A stretch of 64,000 nucleotides of DNA. It comes from Anolis sagrei (taxonomy: Eukaryota; Chordata; Lepidosauria; Squamata; Anolidae). The first letter of the stretch is position 1. Each line of letters opens with the position of its first letter. Under the pieces are notes generated by a model. The model ran no database searches, was not told the origin of the DNA, and saw only the letters and a list, made by a program, of their open reading frames with translations. This document shows positions 45,401 through 49,617 of this stretch, piece by piece. The translations under genes were made by a program, and so were the position numbers. The DNA lies in assembly GCF_037176765.1 (NCBI RefSeq), contig NC_090023.1:107267866-107331865 (forward strand), in the 5' to 3' direction.

Positions 45401-45918
45401 CTCCAGTCAGTAATCAAGGATTCTGGTCTGGGTGATGTAATCATATGACATCTGACAATTTTATAAATGTTGATCCTAGTTTAATTAATATGGCTCCATC
45501 CTGTGGAATCCAGGGATTTGGGATATTGTGAGATAGTTTGAATTCCCTACAAGAGATCACGCAATACCTTCCCAAATTAGAAATCTCAGGATTCCACAGG
45601 ATACAAGTGGGTCATTTACAGAAGTATCAAAATGGTGTAATATGAAAGAGACCCAAGATTGGGAACCACAGTTGAGGGATAGTCAAGCTAATATTTCTTT
45701 ACTGCATAACATTCTTAAAAAAAATCTTTTTCAGGAGCAATAAGAAGATGTTTGAGCTGTTTACTATTCACCTGATGATTCAAGAGCTACAGAGGACAGC
45801 ACACCCAGATCATGCTTTTTTATGTATTAACCTCAATTCAATTCTCTTTAATTTGGGTTTGACAAAAAGCCACCATCTTTCAAATAGTCTAAACCAGCAG
45901 CAAGGTGCATTGAATTGA
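8218..45918 (+). CDS. CCDC138: CCDC138, coiled-coil domain-containing protein 138, complete
   Basis: Fifteen coding exons: 8218-8283, 10729-10789, 13118-13250, 13409-13527, 16019-16197, 16286-16444, 17818-17937, 18888-18965, 19050-19160, 20401-20559, 29322-29438, 30133-30322, 33972-34148, 44633-44771 and 45735-45918. All phases agree and the join gives 663 codons plus stop; human CCDC138 has about 665. The N-terminal ~130 residues are polar and poorly conserved. The next ~180 form a coiled coil (QQEFALQLKKQERFLVEREA, FQIMKEQHEAEIQQLSEAL). The C-terminal half is a conserved helical domain (LPLVSEQLQWMPFVNPNLHF, MTSTLRRLGEELFKGVV, LGLTKS). Function is poorly known; proteomic work places the family at centrosome/centriolar satellites. 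The ATG at 8218 is preferred because it gives the family length. Every intron is GT-AG except intron 7, which is GC-AG. Introns 10 and 13 are swollen by retroelements. Confidence 0.96.
8502..8707. mobile_element. hAT-type MITE
   Basis: Imperfect inverted halves: the left has TCTACACAGTAGAATCAATG and CAGTTTGGCACCACTTTAAC; the right has its complement ending AACTCTACAGTGTAGA. This is a common short non-autonomous element design in lizards. It sits just past the CpG island in intron 1. Confidence 0.6.
8707..8953. mobile_element. hAT-type MITE with internal duplication
   Basis: Terminal inverted repeats AGGCCTGGGCCAACTT / AAGTTGGCCCAGGCCT are perfect over 16 bp. The sub-sequence GGAATGGTGGGAGTTGAAGT with CCAAAACACCTGGAGGG occurs twice in tandem (8815-8853 and 8899-8937), so the element has an internal duplication. 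It directly abuts the previous MITE. No target duplication is evident. Confidence 0.6.
8961..9305 (-). mobile_element. Non-LTR retrotransposon C-terminus fragment, copy 2
   Basis: Second copy of the 6201-6545 repeat, same orientation, 2.76 kb apart. The minus-strand open stretch encodes NCGIGTENWEALAFEQSSW, then KREKHTKRKVCQANPDWD and a degenerate C-terminal zinc finger. It is a better preserved copy than the first. Confidence 0.58.
9490..9765 (+). mobile_element. RTE/BovB-like LINE C-terminus with (GATA/GACA)n inside
   Basis: The plus strand encodes LLYFGHIMRK and QPRGRP-like segments typical of the end of RTE/BovB pol. A GATA then GACA microsatellite at 9638-9685 interrupts it. Confidence 0.45.
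9638..9685. repeat. (GATA)n-(GACA)n microsatellite
   Basis: A compound tetranucleotide repeat with about six GATA and four GACA units. Confidence 0.9.
9891..10144 (+). mobile_element. tRNA-derived SINE (lizard ACA-type)
   Basis: A Pol III A-box-like 'GCAATAGGTTAAACCC' and B-box-like GGTTTGAATCCGG mark the tRNA head. A body of about 190 bp ends in GCTCCTGACATGAAAATAAA. Related heads occur at 14522-14582 and 63088-63355. Confidence 0.7.
10729..10789 (+). CDS. CCDC138: CCDC138 exon 2
   Basis: 61 nt, phase 0 in and phase 1 out, encoding DYSPDISHEKSKSRRALLLA. The acceptor has a good pyrimidine tract (TTGTTCTTTTAG); donor GTAAGA. It resembles the human EYDFSN..KSKYKRRTL segment only loosely. Confidence 0.82.
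10790..12789. other. CCDC138 intron 2, mostly unassigned
   Basis: About 2 kb of AT-rich sequence. Part of 11075-11165 (GATTCCATAGAATGCAGCCA, then TGACAGTTAAAGTG) looks like half of the 8502-8707 MITE family. The rest shows no family I recognise, and the short ORFs are not convincing. Confidence 0.4.
12798..12932. mobile_element. hAT-type MITE with perfect 8-bp TSD
   Basis: Ends CAGTGATTCTCAACC and GGTTGAGAACCACTG are inverted repeats, and most of the 135 bp folds back (CCCCAGATGTTTTTGGCC versus its complement). The flanking 8 bp ATATAGAG is duplicated at 12790-12797 and 12933-12940, the hallmark of hAT insertion. High arm identity suggests a fairly recent copy. Confidence 0.88.
13118..13250 (+). 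CDS. CCDC138: CCDC138 exon 3
   Basis: 133 nt, phase 1 in and phase 2 out, encoding DEVDSSLDATITSLLINSSQ and ending KNFKNFN. Acceptor TTTCCTTATAG, donor GTAAGA. Confidence 0.88.
13409..13527 (+). CDS. CCDC138: CCDC138 exon 4
   Basis: 119 nt, phase 2 in and phase 1 out, encoding RLDDVLDSLCGSNQLDTEP and ending GGTYSET. The LDDxLDS motif is shared with the human protein and anchors the N-terminal alignment. Confidence 0.92.
13706..14766. mobile_element. Long inverted repeat (probable DNA-transposon pair or hairpin element)
   Basis: Arms 13706-13884 and 14583-14766 are reverse complements over about 180 bp at roughly 90% identity by eye; both contain ACTCTACTTCTGCTTATACA and ACCCACCTGAAAAGGCCC. 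The ~700-bp spacer has an A/T-rich tract and, just before the right arm, a SINE head. No transposase is visible. It could be a large non-autonomous element or two copies inserted in opposite orientation. Confidence 0.65.
14522..14582 (+). mobile_element. tRNA-type SINE head (truncated)
   Basis: GATGGCGCAATGGGTTAAAC and CCTTGTGCCAGATAAACTGC match the 5' end of the ACA-type SINE. The copy stops where the right arm of the inverted repeat begins. Confidence 0.55.
15084..15190 (+). mobile_element. MIR-like SINE, 3' half
   Basis: AAGAGGAAAGCGATGGCAAA, CCCTTTATGAACAAA and ATTGCCATAAGCCAGTACTG, then AACAACAA, match the 3' half of the family at 2725-2935. Confidence 0.45.
15191..16018. other. CCDC138 intron 4, 3' part, unassigned
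   Basis: AT-rich intronic sequence in which I see no repeat, RNA gene or conserved block. Confidence 0.45.
16019..16197 (+). CDS. CCDC138: CCDC138 exon 5
   Basis: 179 nt, phase 1 in and phase 0 out. It ends in LIPSHFSQIYHELSIIYQKL, matching the conserved start of the coiled-coil region in mammals (LLPHQISQIYDEL). Confidence 0.95.
16286..16444 (+). CDS. CCDC138: CCDC138 exon 6: coiled coil
   Basis: 159 nt, phase 0 both ends, encoding QEKLTQQEFALQLKKQERFL and RHEAALTKIRDVEEEARTKF. The heptad-like, charged helical sequence is the core of the coiled coil. The intron before it is only 88 bp. Confidence 0.96.
16445..17085. other. CCDC138 intron 6, 5' part
   Basis: Mostly unassigned. A CAGTGGGCTCTTGATATC block at 16792-16930 resembles a degraded Tigger-like terminal repeat, but I cannot find the other end. 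Confidence 0.35.
17086..17506. mobile_element. Non-autonomous hAT element with perfect 8-bp TSD
   Basis: 421 bp. Ends CAGTGGTTCCCAACC and GGTTGGGAACCACTG are perfect 15-bp inverted repeats. The target duplication CTTTACAC is exact at 17078-17085 and 17507-17514. The interior encodes nothing recognisable. A later G tract lies at 17528-17541. Confidence 0.9.
17818..17937 (+). CDS. CCDC138: CCDC138 exon 7: coiled coil, GC donor
   Basis: 120 nt, phase 0 both ends, encoding QHEAEIQQLSEALKEKTKEN and SFETLKELNDTLKKQ. The reading frame demands that the exon end at 17937, where the donor is CAG/GCAAGT, a GC-AG intron with otherwise perfect U1 complementarity. The nearest GT would add 4 nt and break the frame. 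Confidence 0.93.
18067..18099. repeat. 33-nt perfect palindrome in intron 7
   Basis: Arms AACTACTAGGACAACA and TGTTGTCCTAGTAGTT (16 nt each) are exact complements around a single G. It lies 130 nt downstream of the GC donor. Confidence 0.85.
18451..18521 (+). mobile_element. Penelope-like tail micro-copy with 15-bp TSD
   Basis: 71 bp containing GCCATATAGCCC, AAAAAAACCTACAACAACCC and GGCCATGAAATCCTTCGACA, the family's terminal sequence. It is bracketed by an exact duplication CAATGGATAGGAATG at 18436-18450 and 18522-18536. Confidence 0.75.
18888..18965 (+). CDS. CCDC138: CCDC138 exon 8: coiled coil
   Basis: 78 nt, phase 0 both ends, encoding LSDVSEQNKKLEVQSQRVQA and RLENLQ, continuing the helix from exon 7. 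Strong polypyrimidine acceptor. Confidence 0.96.
19050..19160 (+). CDS. CCDC138: CCDC138 exon 9
   Basis: 111 nt, phase 0 both ends: RKYEFLSIQKSKGASRTSLE then KTVKPEKAIASSKSYK. It closes the coiled coil. The following intron is phase 0. Confidence 0.95.
19597..20108. mobile_element. Non-autonomous hAT element hosting a nested MITE
   Basis: It starts CAGGGGTTCCCAAACTAAGG and ends TTTGAGGACCCCT, inverted ends of a common lizard hAT family. The flanks AACTAGAG / TTCTACAG suggest a decayed 8-bp duplication. A younger MITE (19678-19803) has inserted within it. Confidence 0.65.
19678..19803. mobile_element. hAT-type MITE nested in another hAT element
   Basis: 126 bp, ends CAGTGGTTCTCAACC and GTTGAGAATCACTG, same family as 12798-12932. 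Target duplication CTTTAGAC / CTTTAGAT matches at 7 of 8 positions (19670-19677, 19804-19811). Confidence 0.85.
20401..20559 (+). CDS. CCDC138: CCDC138 exon 10
   Basis: 159 nt, phase 0 both ends: VPFNSHTYDLLTVLMDWISD, QHLSKLIVEEEKE and YVQEKCIK. It starts the conserved C-terminal helical domain. The intron that follows (8.8 kb) carries the DIRS and Penelope-like elements. Confidence 0.96.
20850..21020 (+). repeat. DIRS left inverted terminal repeat with TATA motif
   Basis: Shares ATTCGCGCTTGCGCAATACA, CTTTCGGAACCTTCTAGAA and the GGCTAGGCCCGCCC block with the right end, inverted. TATAAAT at 20977-20983 is placed to start transcription near 21005-21015. Confidence 0.85.
21250..23935 (+). other. 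DIRS gag-like coding region (fossil part)
   Basis: The N-terminal portion has two Cys pairs (RCARCPNTYPDMDG, CLTCLGEGHLTQSCAVC) resembling small zinc-binding knuckles. The middle is rich in Arg and Ser (RSRSPSRVSQGSRHRRYRSS) and the end is basic (KSKAPGAPRKRL). This matches the nucleic-acid-binding ORF1 of vertebrate DIRS elements. CpG and GC content is much higher than in the flanking intron. Confidence 0.75.
24040..25935 (+). other. DIRS reverse transcriptase and RNase H region (fossil part)
   Basis: Segments typical of DIRS polymerases are visible: RGGGLRPTLDLRLLNKHI, VDLRDAYFHISI, HFIGAILDS, then the RNase H stretches TVTTDASLTGWGAH, HINILELMAVERAL, VLTDNTTVMYYLNKQGG and VPGELNMLADSLSR. 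It is a fossil and not intact as a whole. Confidence 0.85.
25500..26964 (+). other. DIRS tyrosine recombinase region (fossil part)
   Basis: Reads as a phage-integrase-type tyrosine recombinase: an N-terminal SAM-like part (KRSYLYKWSRFSSFARARGA) and a catalytic part with TSARRSSELCTL (first Arg), IRGHSTRAVSTSTAHW (HxxR) and FVGHYKLD (Tyr nucleophile). The family is known to overlap this ORF with the polymerase ORF. It looks whole by eye. Confidence 0.85.
26998..27095. repeat. DIRS internal complementary region
   Basis: The left part (ACCAAATGTATGATTCAAAG, TGACTAC) complements the outermost left end; the right part (ATAAGTTGCTTACC, GTAGTTTCCTGAGTAGTCAC, CTGTGAATTCATACA) complements the outermost right end. 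This juxtaposition of both termini is diagnostic of DIRS1-type replication. Confidence 0.88.
27145..27345 (-). repeat. DIRS right inverted terminal repeat with inverted TATA motif
   Basis: Inverted copy of the left repeat plus a unique outer tail ending CAGTTACAGGTAAGCAACTT. ATTTATA at 27182-27188 is the minus-strand copy of the TATA motif. The tail holds a consensus splice donor CAG/GTAAGC at 27323-27331. Confidence 0.85.
27346..27803 (-). mobile_element. Penelope-like element fragment, minus copy, with hammerhead-like motif
   Basis: On the minus strand it encodes KMLDHSHNHHVRLHREAIEI, HKHVDNFNRKEETMKMNKIW and PVLKNSKIATEK, then a stop, an untranslated stretch and the terminal sequence ATGGCCATATAGCCCG / AAAAAACCCACAAGAA. 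The coding part is the region just after the GIY-YIG motif of the plus copy at 27804-28172, so the two copies meet head to head. It begins within about 10 bp of the DIRS right terminus. Confidence 0.78.
27398..27442 (-). ncRNA. Hammerhead-ribozyme-like core in Penelope-like element
   Basis: Minus strand order: stem I strand TCACCT, core CTGAGGA (CUGANGA type), hairpin GCTTGC-CATAGAT-GCAGGC, GAAA, CG, cleavage triplet GTC, stem I return strand AGGAGA. Stem I pairs with one A-A mismatch; stem II pairs six of six with one G-U. Stem III would be the minimal A-CG-U, as reported for Penelope-element hammerheads that act as dimers. One extra U lies at the base of stem II, so activity is doubtful. 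Confidence 0.5.
27804..28260 (+). mobile_element. Penelope-like element fragment, plus copy, GIY-YIG endonuclease
   Basis: Encodes GVYRILCSCGQVYIGITKRS (GIY-YIG core), QTRIQEYERHCRLLQPEKSA and IAEHLMNQPGH, then the segment shared with the minus copy. This is the C-terminal endonuclease of Penelope-like retroelements. From about 28172 its sequence departs from the minus copy. The reverse transcriptase is absent. Confidence 0.8.
28498..29036. repeat. Unclassified repeat-like block
   Basis: It starts ACCGTATTTCATCGCATAAT and continues into (CACT/CCCGCC)-rich low-complexity DNA. GCTGACCATCCCCT recurs at 28751 and 28972, each followed by a related segment, so a degenerate unit of about 220 bp is repeated. 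The family is unknown to me. Confidence 0.4.
29040..29200 (-). mobile_element. L2-type LINE 3' end after AT-trinucleotide repeat
   Basis: An (ATT/AAT)n stretch then TTCTTACCTGCCTCTCATGG and CTCGAGGCAGGTCACAACAC, the inverse of the tail at 1430-1500. It lies 120 bp before exon 11. Confidence 0.5.
29322..29438 (+). CDS. CCDC138: CCDC138 exon 11
   Basis: 117 nt, phase 0 both ends: CLPLVSEQLQWMPFVNPNLH, then VVKFLYWTLRQLDGGMQ. Nearly identical to the mammalian segment, hence a strong anchor after the 8.8-kb intron. Confidence 0.97.
29439..30132. other. CCDC138 intron 11, unassigned
   Basis: 694 bp of AT-rich sequence with no repeat or other element that I recognise. Confidence 0.45.
30133..30322 (+). 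CDS. CCDC138: CCDC138 exon 12
   Basis: 190 nt, phase 0 in and phase 1 out: MTSTLRRLGEELFKGVVAKG, then AAFFKSSSLPLRMVSTLIII. The acceptor (GTATAACAG) has only a moderate pyrimidine tract. Confidence 0.96.
31322..31560 (-). mobile_element. L2-type LINE 3' end
   Basis: TTTATTTGTATACCACCCAA and GGGACACAGGGTGGTTTCC are the inverted L2 tail. The sequence after it is AT-rich and unassigned. Confidence 0.55.
31965..32450 (-). mobile_element. L2 LINE 3' end nested in R4-type LINE
   Basis: On the minus strand it encodes the L2 C-terminus (AGTRDRAFSVVVPRLWNALP-like) and ends with CTGAGATAGTGCGGTATACA then (AAAT)n. R4 sequence stops at GTGCGCCA and resumes at TGACCACTGGGACC, so the order of events is clear. 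Confidence 0.75.
32585..32642 (+). mobile_element. Penelope-like tail micro-copy, TSD AAATAATC
   Basis: 58 bp matching the family end (GTCAGGAGAAATGCCTCTAG, AACATGGCCCTATAGCCCG, CACAAGAACC), flanked by AAATAATC at 32577-32584 and 32643-32650. Its 5' edge is three or four bases before the cleavage position predicted from the hammerhead-like motif. Confidence 0.7.
33434..33474. repeat. (ATT)n microsatellite
   Basis: About 13 ATT units abutting the 5'-truncated edge of the R4-type LINE. Confidence 0.92.
33972..34148 (+). CDS. CCDC138: CCDC138 exon 13
   Basis: 177 nt, phase 1 in and out: ADYLAQAFDSLCIDLKTDEG, YEAVPVILSHIRISSKGLL and NAIDSLLQMTTES. Highly conserved. Donor GTAAGT. Confidence 0.97.
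34570..34645 (+). mobile_element. L2-type LINE 3' tail
   Basis: AAGCTGCCCTGAGTTCCC, GGGGGCTGAGAAGGACAGGG, then AATAAAAAATAAATAAAT: a short sense L2 tail. Confidence 0.5.
34680..34905 (+). mobile_element. MIR-like SINE
   Basis: CAGTGTGGTTGACTGGTTTG, GGACTGGGATTCAGGATGAG, CCTGGGGGAAGTCACC and AAGAGGAAGACAAGAC follow the order of the MIR-like SINE also seen inverted at 2725-2935. Confidence 0.55.
35021..35201. mobile_element. hAT-type MITE
   Basis: Ends GGCCTCATCTACACTGCCAT and its degraded inverse (ACAGTATAGATGGGGCC). Internal palindromic pieces with TGCAGTTT / AAACTGCA. No clear target duplication. Confidence 0.6.
35202..37685. other. CCDC138 intron 13, 5' part, unassigned
   Basis: About 2.5 kb without an element that I can name, apart from a GGAT tetranucleotide run at 36381-36400. 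The ORFs here are short and unconvincing. Confidence 0.4.
37686..38400 (+). mobile_element. CR1 LINE, 3' end
   Basis: Encodes KNLGVLMDNKLNMSQQCHGV, RSRKVMLSLYSALVRPHLEY, CVQVWE, RRATKMIKGLEKKPYEKRL and SLQKRRLRGDMM, the classic end of CR1 ORF2, open from 37720 to 38280. The 3' end runs GGATTGGACTGGATGTCCCA and finishes in the ATTCTATGATTCT motif of CR1. 5'-truncated. Confidence 0.88.
38602..40311 (+). mobile_element. L2 LINE with reverse transcriptase, 3' 1.7 kb
   Basis: Open at 38788-39624: LVLLDLSAAFDTVDHGILLG (catalytic Asp), CGVPQGSMLSPMLFNIYM, HLYADDVQLCHF (YADD), NKLKLNPDKTEVLLVS. A frame change after about 39620 leads into the C-terminal part (ALAYKALNGSGPTYLSERIS, TRDRAFSVVAPW). The 3' end is an L2 tail with (AAAT)n at 40283-40311. 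A T then G homopolymer run (38600-38625) marks the 5' edge. Truncated and mildly decayed. Confidence 0.88.
40640..40770 (+). mobile_element. Decayed DIRS-like recombinase remnant (fossil)
   Basis: The plus strand reads RSTRVDSNLAVLSSNAT and IDICKAATWTTHLPSYN, which parallels HSTRAVSTSTAHW and DEICRAAIWTSPLSF in the intact-looking recombinase at 25500-26964. It is a much older, badly broken remnant of a different DIRS lineage. Only the C-terminal part of the recombinase can be recognised. Confidence 0.45.
41738..41880 (-). mobile_element. L2-type LINE 3' end
   Basis: AGTTTATTTGTACCCCGCCA and AAAGGACTTGGAGTGGCTC resemble the inverted L2 tail family. Confidence 0.45.
41881..44632. other. CCDC138 intron 13, 3' part
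   Basis: Mostly unassigned AT-rich DNA. A truncated hAT-type MITE starts CAGTGGTTCTCAACCTGTGG at 42948 and stops near 43040. A (TG)n run lies at 43774-43789. No host gene signal seen. Confidence 0.4.
42948..43040. mobile_element. hAT-type MITE, truncated
   Basis: Left end and first half of the 12798-12932 family (CAGTGGTTCTCAACC, CCAGATGTTTTGGCCTTCAA, AACTGGCTGGGATTCTGGGA). The right end is missing. Confidence 0.7.
44633..44771 (+). CDS. CCDC138: CCDC138 exon 14
   Basis: 139 nt, phase 1 in and phase 2 out: FLRQFLEACSNEAFFRTCSV, LLRNPKLDTQILEKLSILLQ and KLSKI. Acceptor TTGTTTTACAG, donor GTGAGT. It follows a 10.5-kb intron. Confidence 0.97.
45735..45918 (+). CDS. CCDC138: CCDC138 exon 15 (last coding)
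   Basis: 184 nt including TGA at 45916-45918: SNKKMFELFTIHLMIQELQR, TAHPDHAFLCINLNSILFNL, GLTKSHHLSNSLNQQQGALN. The last ~14 residues differ in length and sequence from mammals. Confidence 0.95.
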
Positions 45919-46100
45919 TGTTTGTTTCTTCTAGCTAATCTAATAGATCATTTGAAACACAAGTAGAGTCTTTTTAAGGGGGCCTTACTATTTATATTAA
46001 ACAGACTATTGATTGTTTTACCTTTCTGTAAACATTTTTATAAGCTTTACAACATGGTCTTGATTCTCCAGTTCTCTGAATCAATACGGAGCATCCTTAT

Positions 46101-46106
46101 AATAAA
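46101..46106 (+). terminator. CCDC138: CCDC138 candidate poly(A) signal, proximal
   Basis: AATAAA 183 nt after the stop codon. It gives a short 3' UTR if used. Confidence 0.45.
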
Positions 46107-46940
46107 GTAGTCCTTTACCTGGTAAGACAAAGATGATTAAATGTTGTAGCCTGGGAATCTGGAGCAGGGTGTGCGTGCACTGAATAGTCAGTCCTATTTG
46201 CTGAAAAAATCCTCAGCACTAAATGAGAGGATGTTCCAACAGTTCCAGTAATAACTCAGAATCTTTGGTCAGCCTCTTGTGAAGAAAAGACAGAAGTGAT
46301 TGGCAGAGAAGCCTTGGAAAGATGGTTTGAGAGCATCTCATCAGCCTCCTACCACAAGGGGATTGCTTTCTGAAGTTCTCAGGGATATTGCCGCTATCTT
46401 CACTGGCTTCTTTAGTAATCTCATCCTTAAAGCTTTATCTCTGAATTCCCATAATAGAAATGCATTTCATTTGATATGAGAACTTTTGCAAAGTATTCTA
46501 ATTTCTGTATATTTGGCAGGGAAAACCCCAGTTACTGAAATCAAATTCTGAAATAATTTGACCCTGATCTATGTTATTTTGCTTCCATTCTCCAGCATGG
46601 ACAAAACATACATAGGTGCTGCTGTGTATTGGTCCCACAGTTTTTTCTAATAGATATTCTAATTTCTGCTGTACCAGAAGAGCAAATACCCAGTTGTTGA
46701 TAAATGAATAATTATGTGACCATCAGATATTGCTAGAGTTCATCTCCCAGCATTCTTCCTTGTAATGCAGCCATCACTGGAGAGCCATGTGATTTTCACC
46801 CTTGATTTGTTTACTTAAAATATCTGTAATTTTCCTGTCAACTTTATGTTTAAACTTTTTTGCCATACATTAAAAATATAAATATAATTTTAAACTGTAG
46901 AGTTGTGTTTAATTTTGTATTTGTTGAAATTTTATTATAG

Positions 46941-46946
46941 AATAAA
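46941..46946 (+). terminator. CCDC138: CCDC138 candidate poly(A) signal, distal
   Basis: AATAAA about 1 kb after the stop, in an AT-rich, repeat-free stretch that looks like a long 3' UTR (ATTAAA also at 46869). Confidence 0.4.
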
Positions 46947-46949
46947 TTG

Positions 46950-48200
46950 AATGAGTACATTGTCACGGGTAAGTTTTTTCTGAGTCCTGCAGTATGAGGT
47001 TGACGGATTATCCTACACTATCATTTTAGTATAGGATATATAAGTTTCTTTGTGGTCTCTGTGAATCACCTAATTGTGTGAATTCACACATTACCACTTG
47101 AAGAAATTCAAGGCCCTTCCACATAGCCATATAACTCAGAATATAAAGGCAGGAAATTCCACAATATCTTCTATGAATTGGGTTATCTGAGTCCACACTG
47201 CCATATATCCCAGTTCAAAGGAGAAAATGTGGGATTTTATTCAGTTGTGTGGAGGGGGCACATTTACAGATAAGCAACCTGTCCTTATTCCTTCTACCAA
47301 TTCTTGAGTTTGTAGGATTTATAAAATTGGTAATTCTGTTTGAAATCTACCCTATTCTGTTACATATGTTGTATCTAGAACTGTCATTCAGAGGAGACTG
47401 TGAATACAAATTACTAAAAGATTGGTTCATTTCAAATGTGCATGGATTGTTATTTTTAAAATTCCATATAAATTTTTCTAAAATTGGAAGCATTGAAGGC
47501 AAGCCTACATTGTCCTGAAACTACATAACATTTCTACCAATAAAATAAAATTAAAATACCCTCCATTATTCTCCTAACAGTTGGTGTTTCTGAGCAATAT
47601 CTTTTTCAAGCATTGCAAAAGGAAAAAGGAAATGGCATTTCAGTTTCTAAAAGTTAAAGGAACTATTGATAGCTGAAGAAAATACTTGTGGGACAAAAAT
47701 GAGATTATAGATGGGGGTGTGTGTCTTAGTTTTACTAATGATGACTACGTTGTACTCTGCGTATCACAGAGCATGTGTTTTTTTCTGTCAAGAGATAGAT
47801 GCATTCTTTTGATTTACCGTACATTTTTTCAACACTTGTTTTTAAAATGAAGGGAAACATGTCAATGAAAAGACATTGGATAATGTCAGTCTTTCTACTG
47901 CAAAAGGTGGTCTGCCTCCATAAACTCAAGAAATCAGTCCTAGATTTCATATGCTTTGTGCAAACATTCTTGAGAGTGGCAATTTGCATTGTGGGATGAT
48001 TTCAGTTCAAGCCCACATAGGTGGAAAACCAGAGGCATGCTTACTTAAGTGGCTTATTTTTCCATTTCATGCATGTGGGTAACTTCCATAAGAAATATTT
48101 TGTATGTGAATACTGAGCTAATTTTTTCCATTACTTAAAGTTTATGAGACTGACATACAATTATGAGTATAAATGTAATTGTGCCGCCCACTTTCTAAAA
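46950..48200. other. Downstream intergenic sequence
   Basis: Apart from the MITE at 47111-47259 this stretch shows nothing that I can name. Confidence 0.4.
47111..47259. mobile_element. MITE (AGGCCCTTCCACA family)
   Basis: Ends AGGCCCTTCCACATAGCC and CAGTTGTGTGGAGGGGGC are inverted. The interior contains CACACTGCCATATATCCCAG. The same family hosts the nested hAT at 54601-55056. Confidence 0.65.
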
Positions 48201-48977
48201 CTAAAACTTGTGCGCCAGCTGCGCCTGTACCTTGAGAAGTCTGACTTGGCCACGGTGGTCCACGCTTTGGTTACATCCCGTTTAGATTACTGCAACGCTC
48301 TCTACGTGGGGTTGCCTATGAAGACTGCCTGGAAGCTCCAACTAGTCCAACGTGCGGCAGCCAGAATGCTAACACGAGCAGGGTACAGGGAGCATACTAC
48401 TCCTCTGTTGCGCCAGCTCCACTGGCTGCCAATTAGCTTCCGAGCACAATTCAAAGTGCTGGTGTTAACCTATAAAGCCCTAAATGACTCCGGCCCAGTT
48501 TACCTGTCCGAACGTATTCTCCCCTATGAACCATCTAGGTTGTTAAGATCGTCTGGAGGGGTCCTGCTCTCGGTCCCACCGGACTCTCAGGCGCATCTGG
48601 TGGGGACGAGGGACAGGGCCTTCTCGGTGGTGGCCCCTAAACTCTGGAACTCTCTCCCACTGGAGATCAGAACTGCCCCCTCCATTCTGTCATTCAGAAA
48701 ACGGGTGAAAACCTGGCTATGGGGTTTGGTTTTCAACAAGTGAATCAATATTTCAGTGATTGGATAGATGACGATGAATGATGGACAACGAATTCACTAT
48801 GACGACTGACCATTGTTATTATGTGATTGCATTTTGCTATTATAACGTTTTAATTGAACATGTCGTATGATGTTTTTAATGATTGTTTTGTGATTTTACT
48901 GTTGGAAACCGGCCCGAGTCCCCCTTTAGAGGGGAGAAGACCGGTATACAAAATTGCTAAATAAATAAATAAATAAA
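48201..48977 (+). mobile_element. L2 LINE, 5'-truncated, with 9-bp TSD
   Basis: Open from 48144 to 48743 and encodes the L2 C-terminus: RLDYCNALYVGLPMKTAWKL, QLVQRAAARMLTRAGYREHT, LRQLHWLPISFRAQFKVL, TRDRAFSVVAPKLWNSLPLE. It ends GGAGAAGACCGGTATACAAA and (AAAT)n. TTTCTAAAA is duplicated exactly at 48192-48200 and 48978-48986, proving a truncated target-primed insertion. The open frame suggests a young copy. Confidence 0.93.
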
Positions 48978-49397
48978 TTTCTAAAATGGAGGTGCAAGGA
49001 TATTATTTCTGTACTGTAAGCACACAGCCTGGGACAAAGAACAATAAAATGGCTAATATAGTGATTGGAACATGAATATATATATGTAATTAAACACTGA
49101 GTAATAAAAGCTGTAGCATTTGGAGGTCTTTTTGAAACCTAATACCTTCTGTGTGTGTCACGTCTTGTTTGGATGCCATCAGTGCTAATTATAATATGAA
49201 GAAAGAGATTGAAATGCCACTACCCTTTACAGAAAGCAGGAAATGTTTTTATGGCCACTGGGCTGTGGAGGTGTGGAAGAAGACATGTGCCCACTTCTCT
49301 TGTGCCACGCTCATACTTACTGCCTTGTGTCTGCCACTGTAGCACCTTGTTTTACCCAGATTGGATAATAGTGAACAAAGATTAAAGATACCCCCCA

Positions 49398-49617
49398 GCT
49401 TCTGCCAACCTAACAGTTCAAAAACATGCAAATGTGAGTAGATAAATAGGTACAGCTCCGGGAAGTTAACAGCACTCCATGCAGTTATGCCAGCCACATG
49501 ACCTTGGCGGTGTCTATGGACAACGCCGGCTCTTCGGCACAGAAATGGAGATGAGCACCACCCTCCAGAGTCAGATACAACTGGACTTAATGTCAAGGGA
49601 CAACTTTTTAACCTTTT
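49398..49617 (+). mobile_element. Sauria-type SINE with BovB-like tail
   Basis: CTTCTGCCAACCTAACAGTT, AACATGCAAATGTGAGTAGA, CATGCAGTTATGCCAGCCAC, CTATGGACAACGCCGGCTCT and CCAGAGTCAGATACAACTGG are typical of the lizard SINE. The AGAGTC..ACAACTGG end is the BovB-related tail. Confidence 0.75.
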
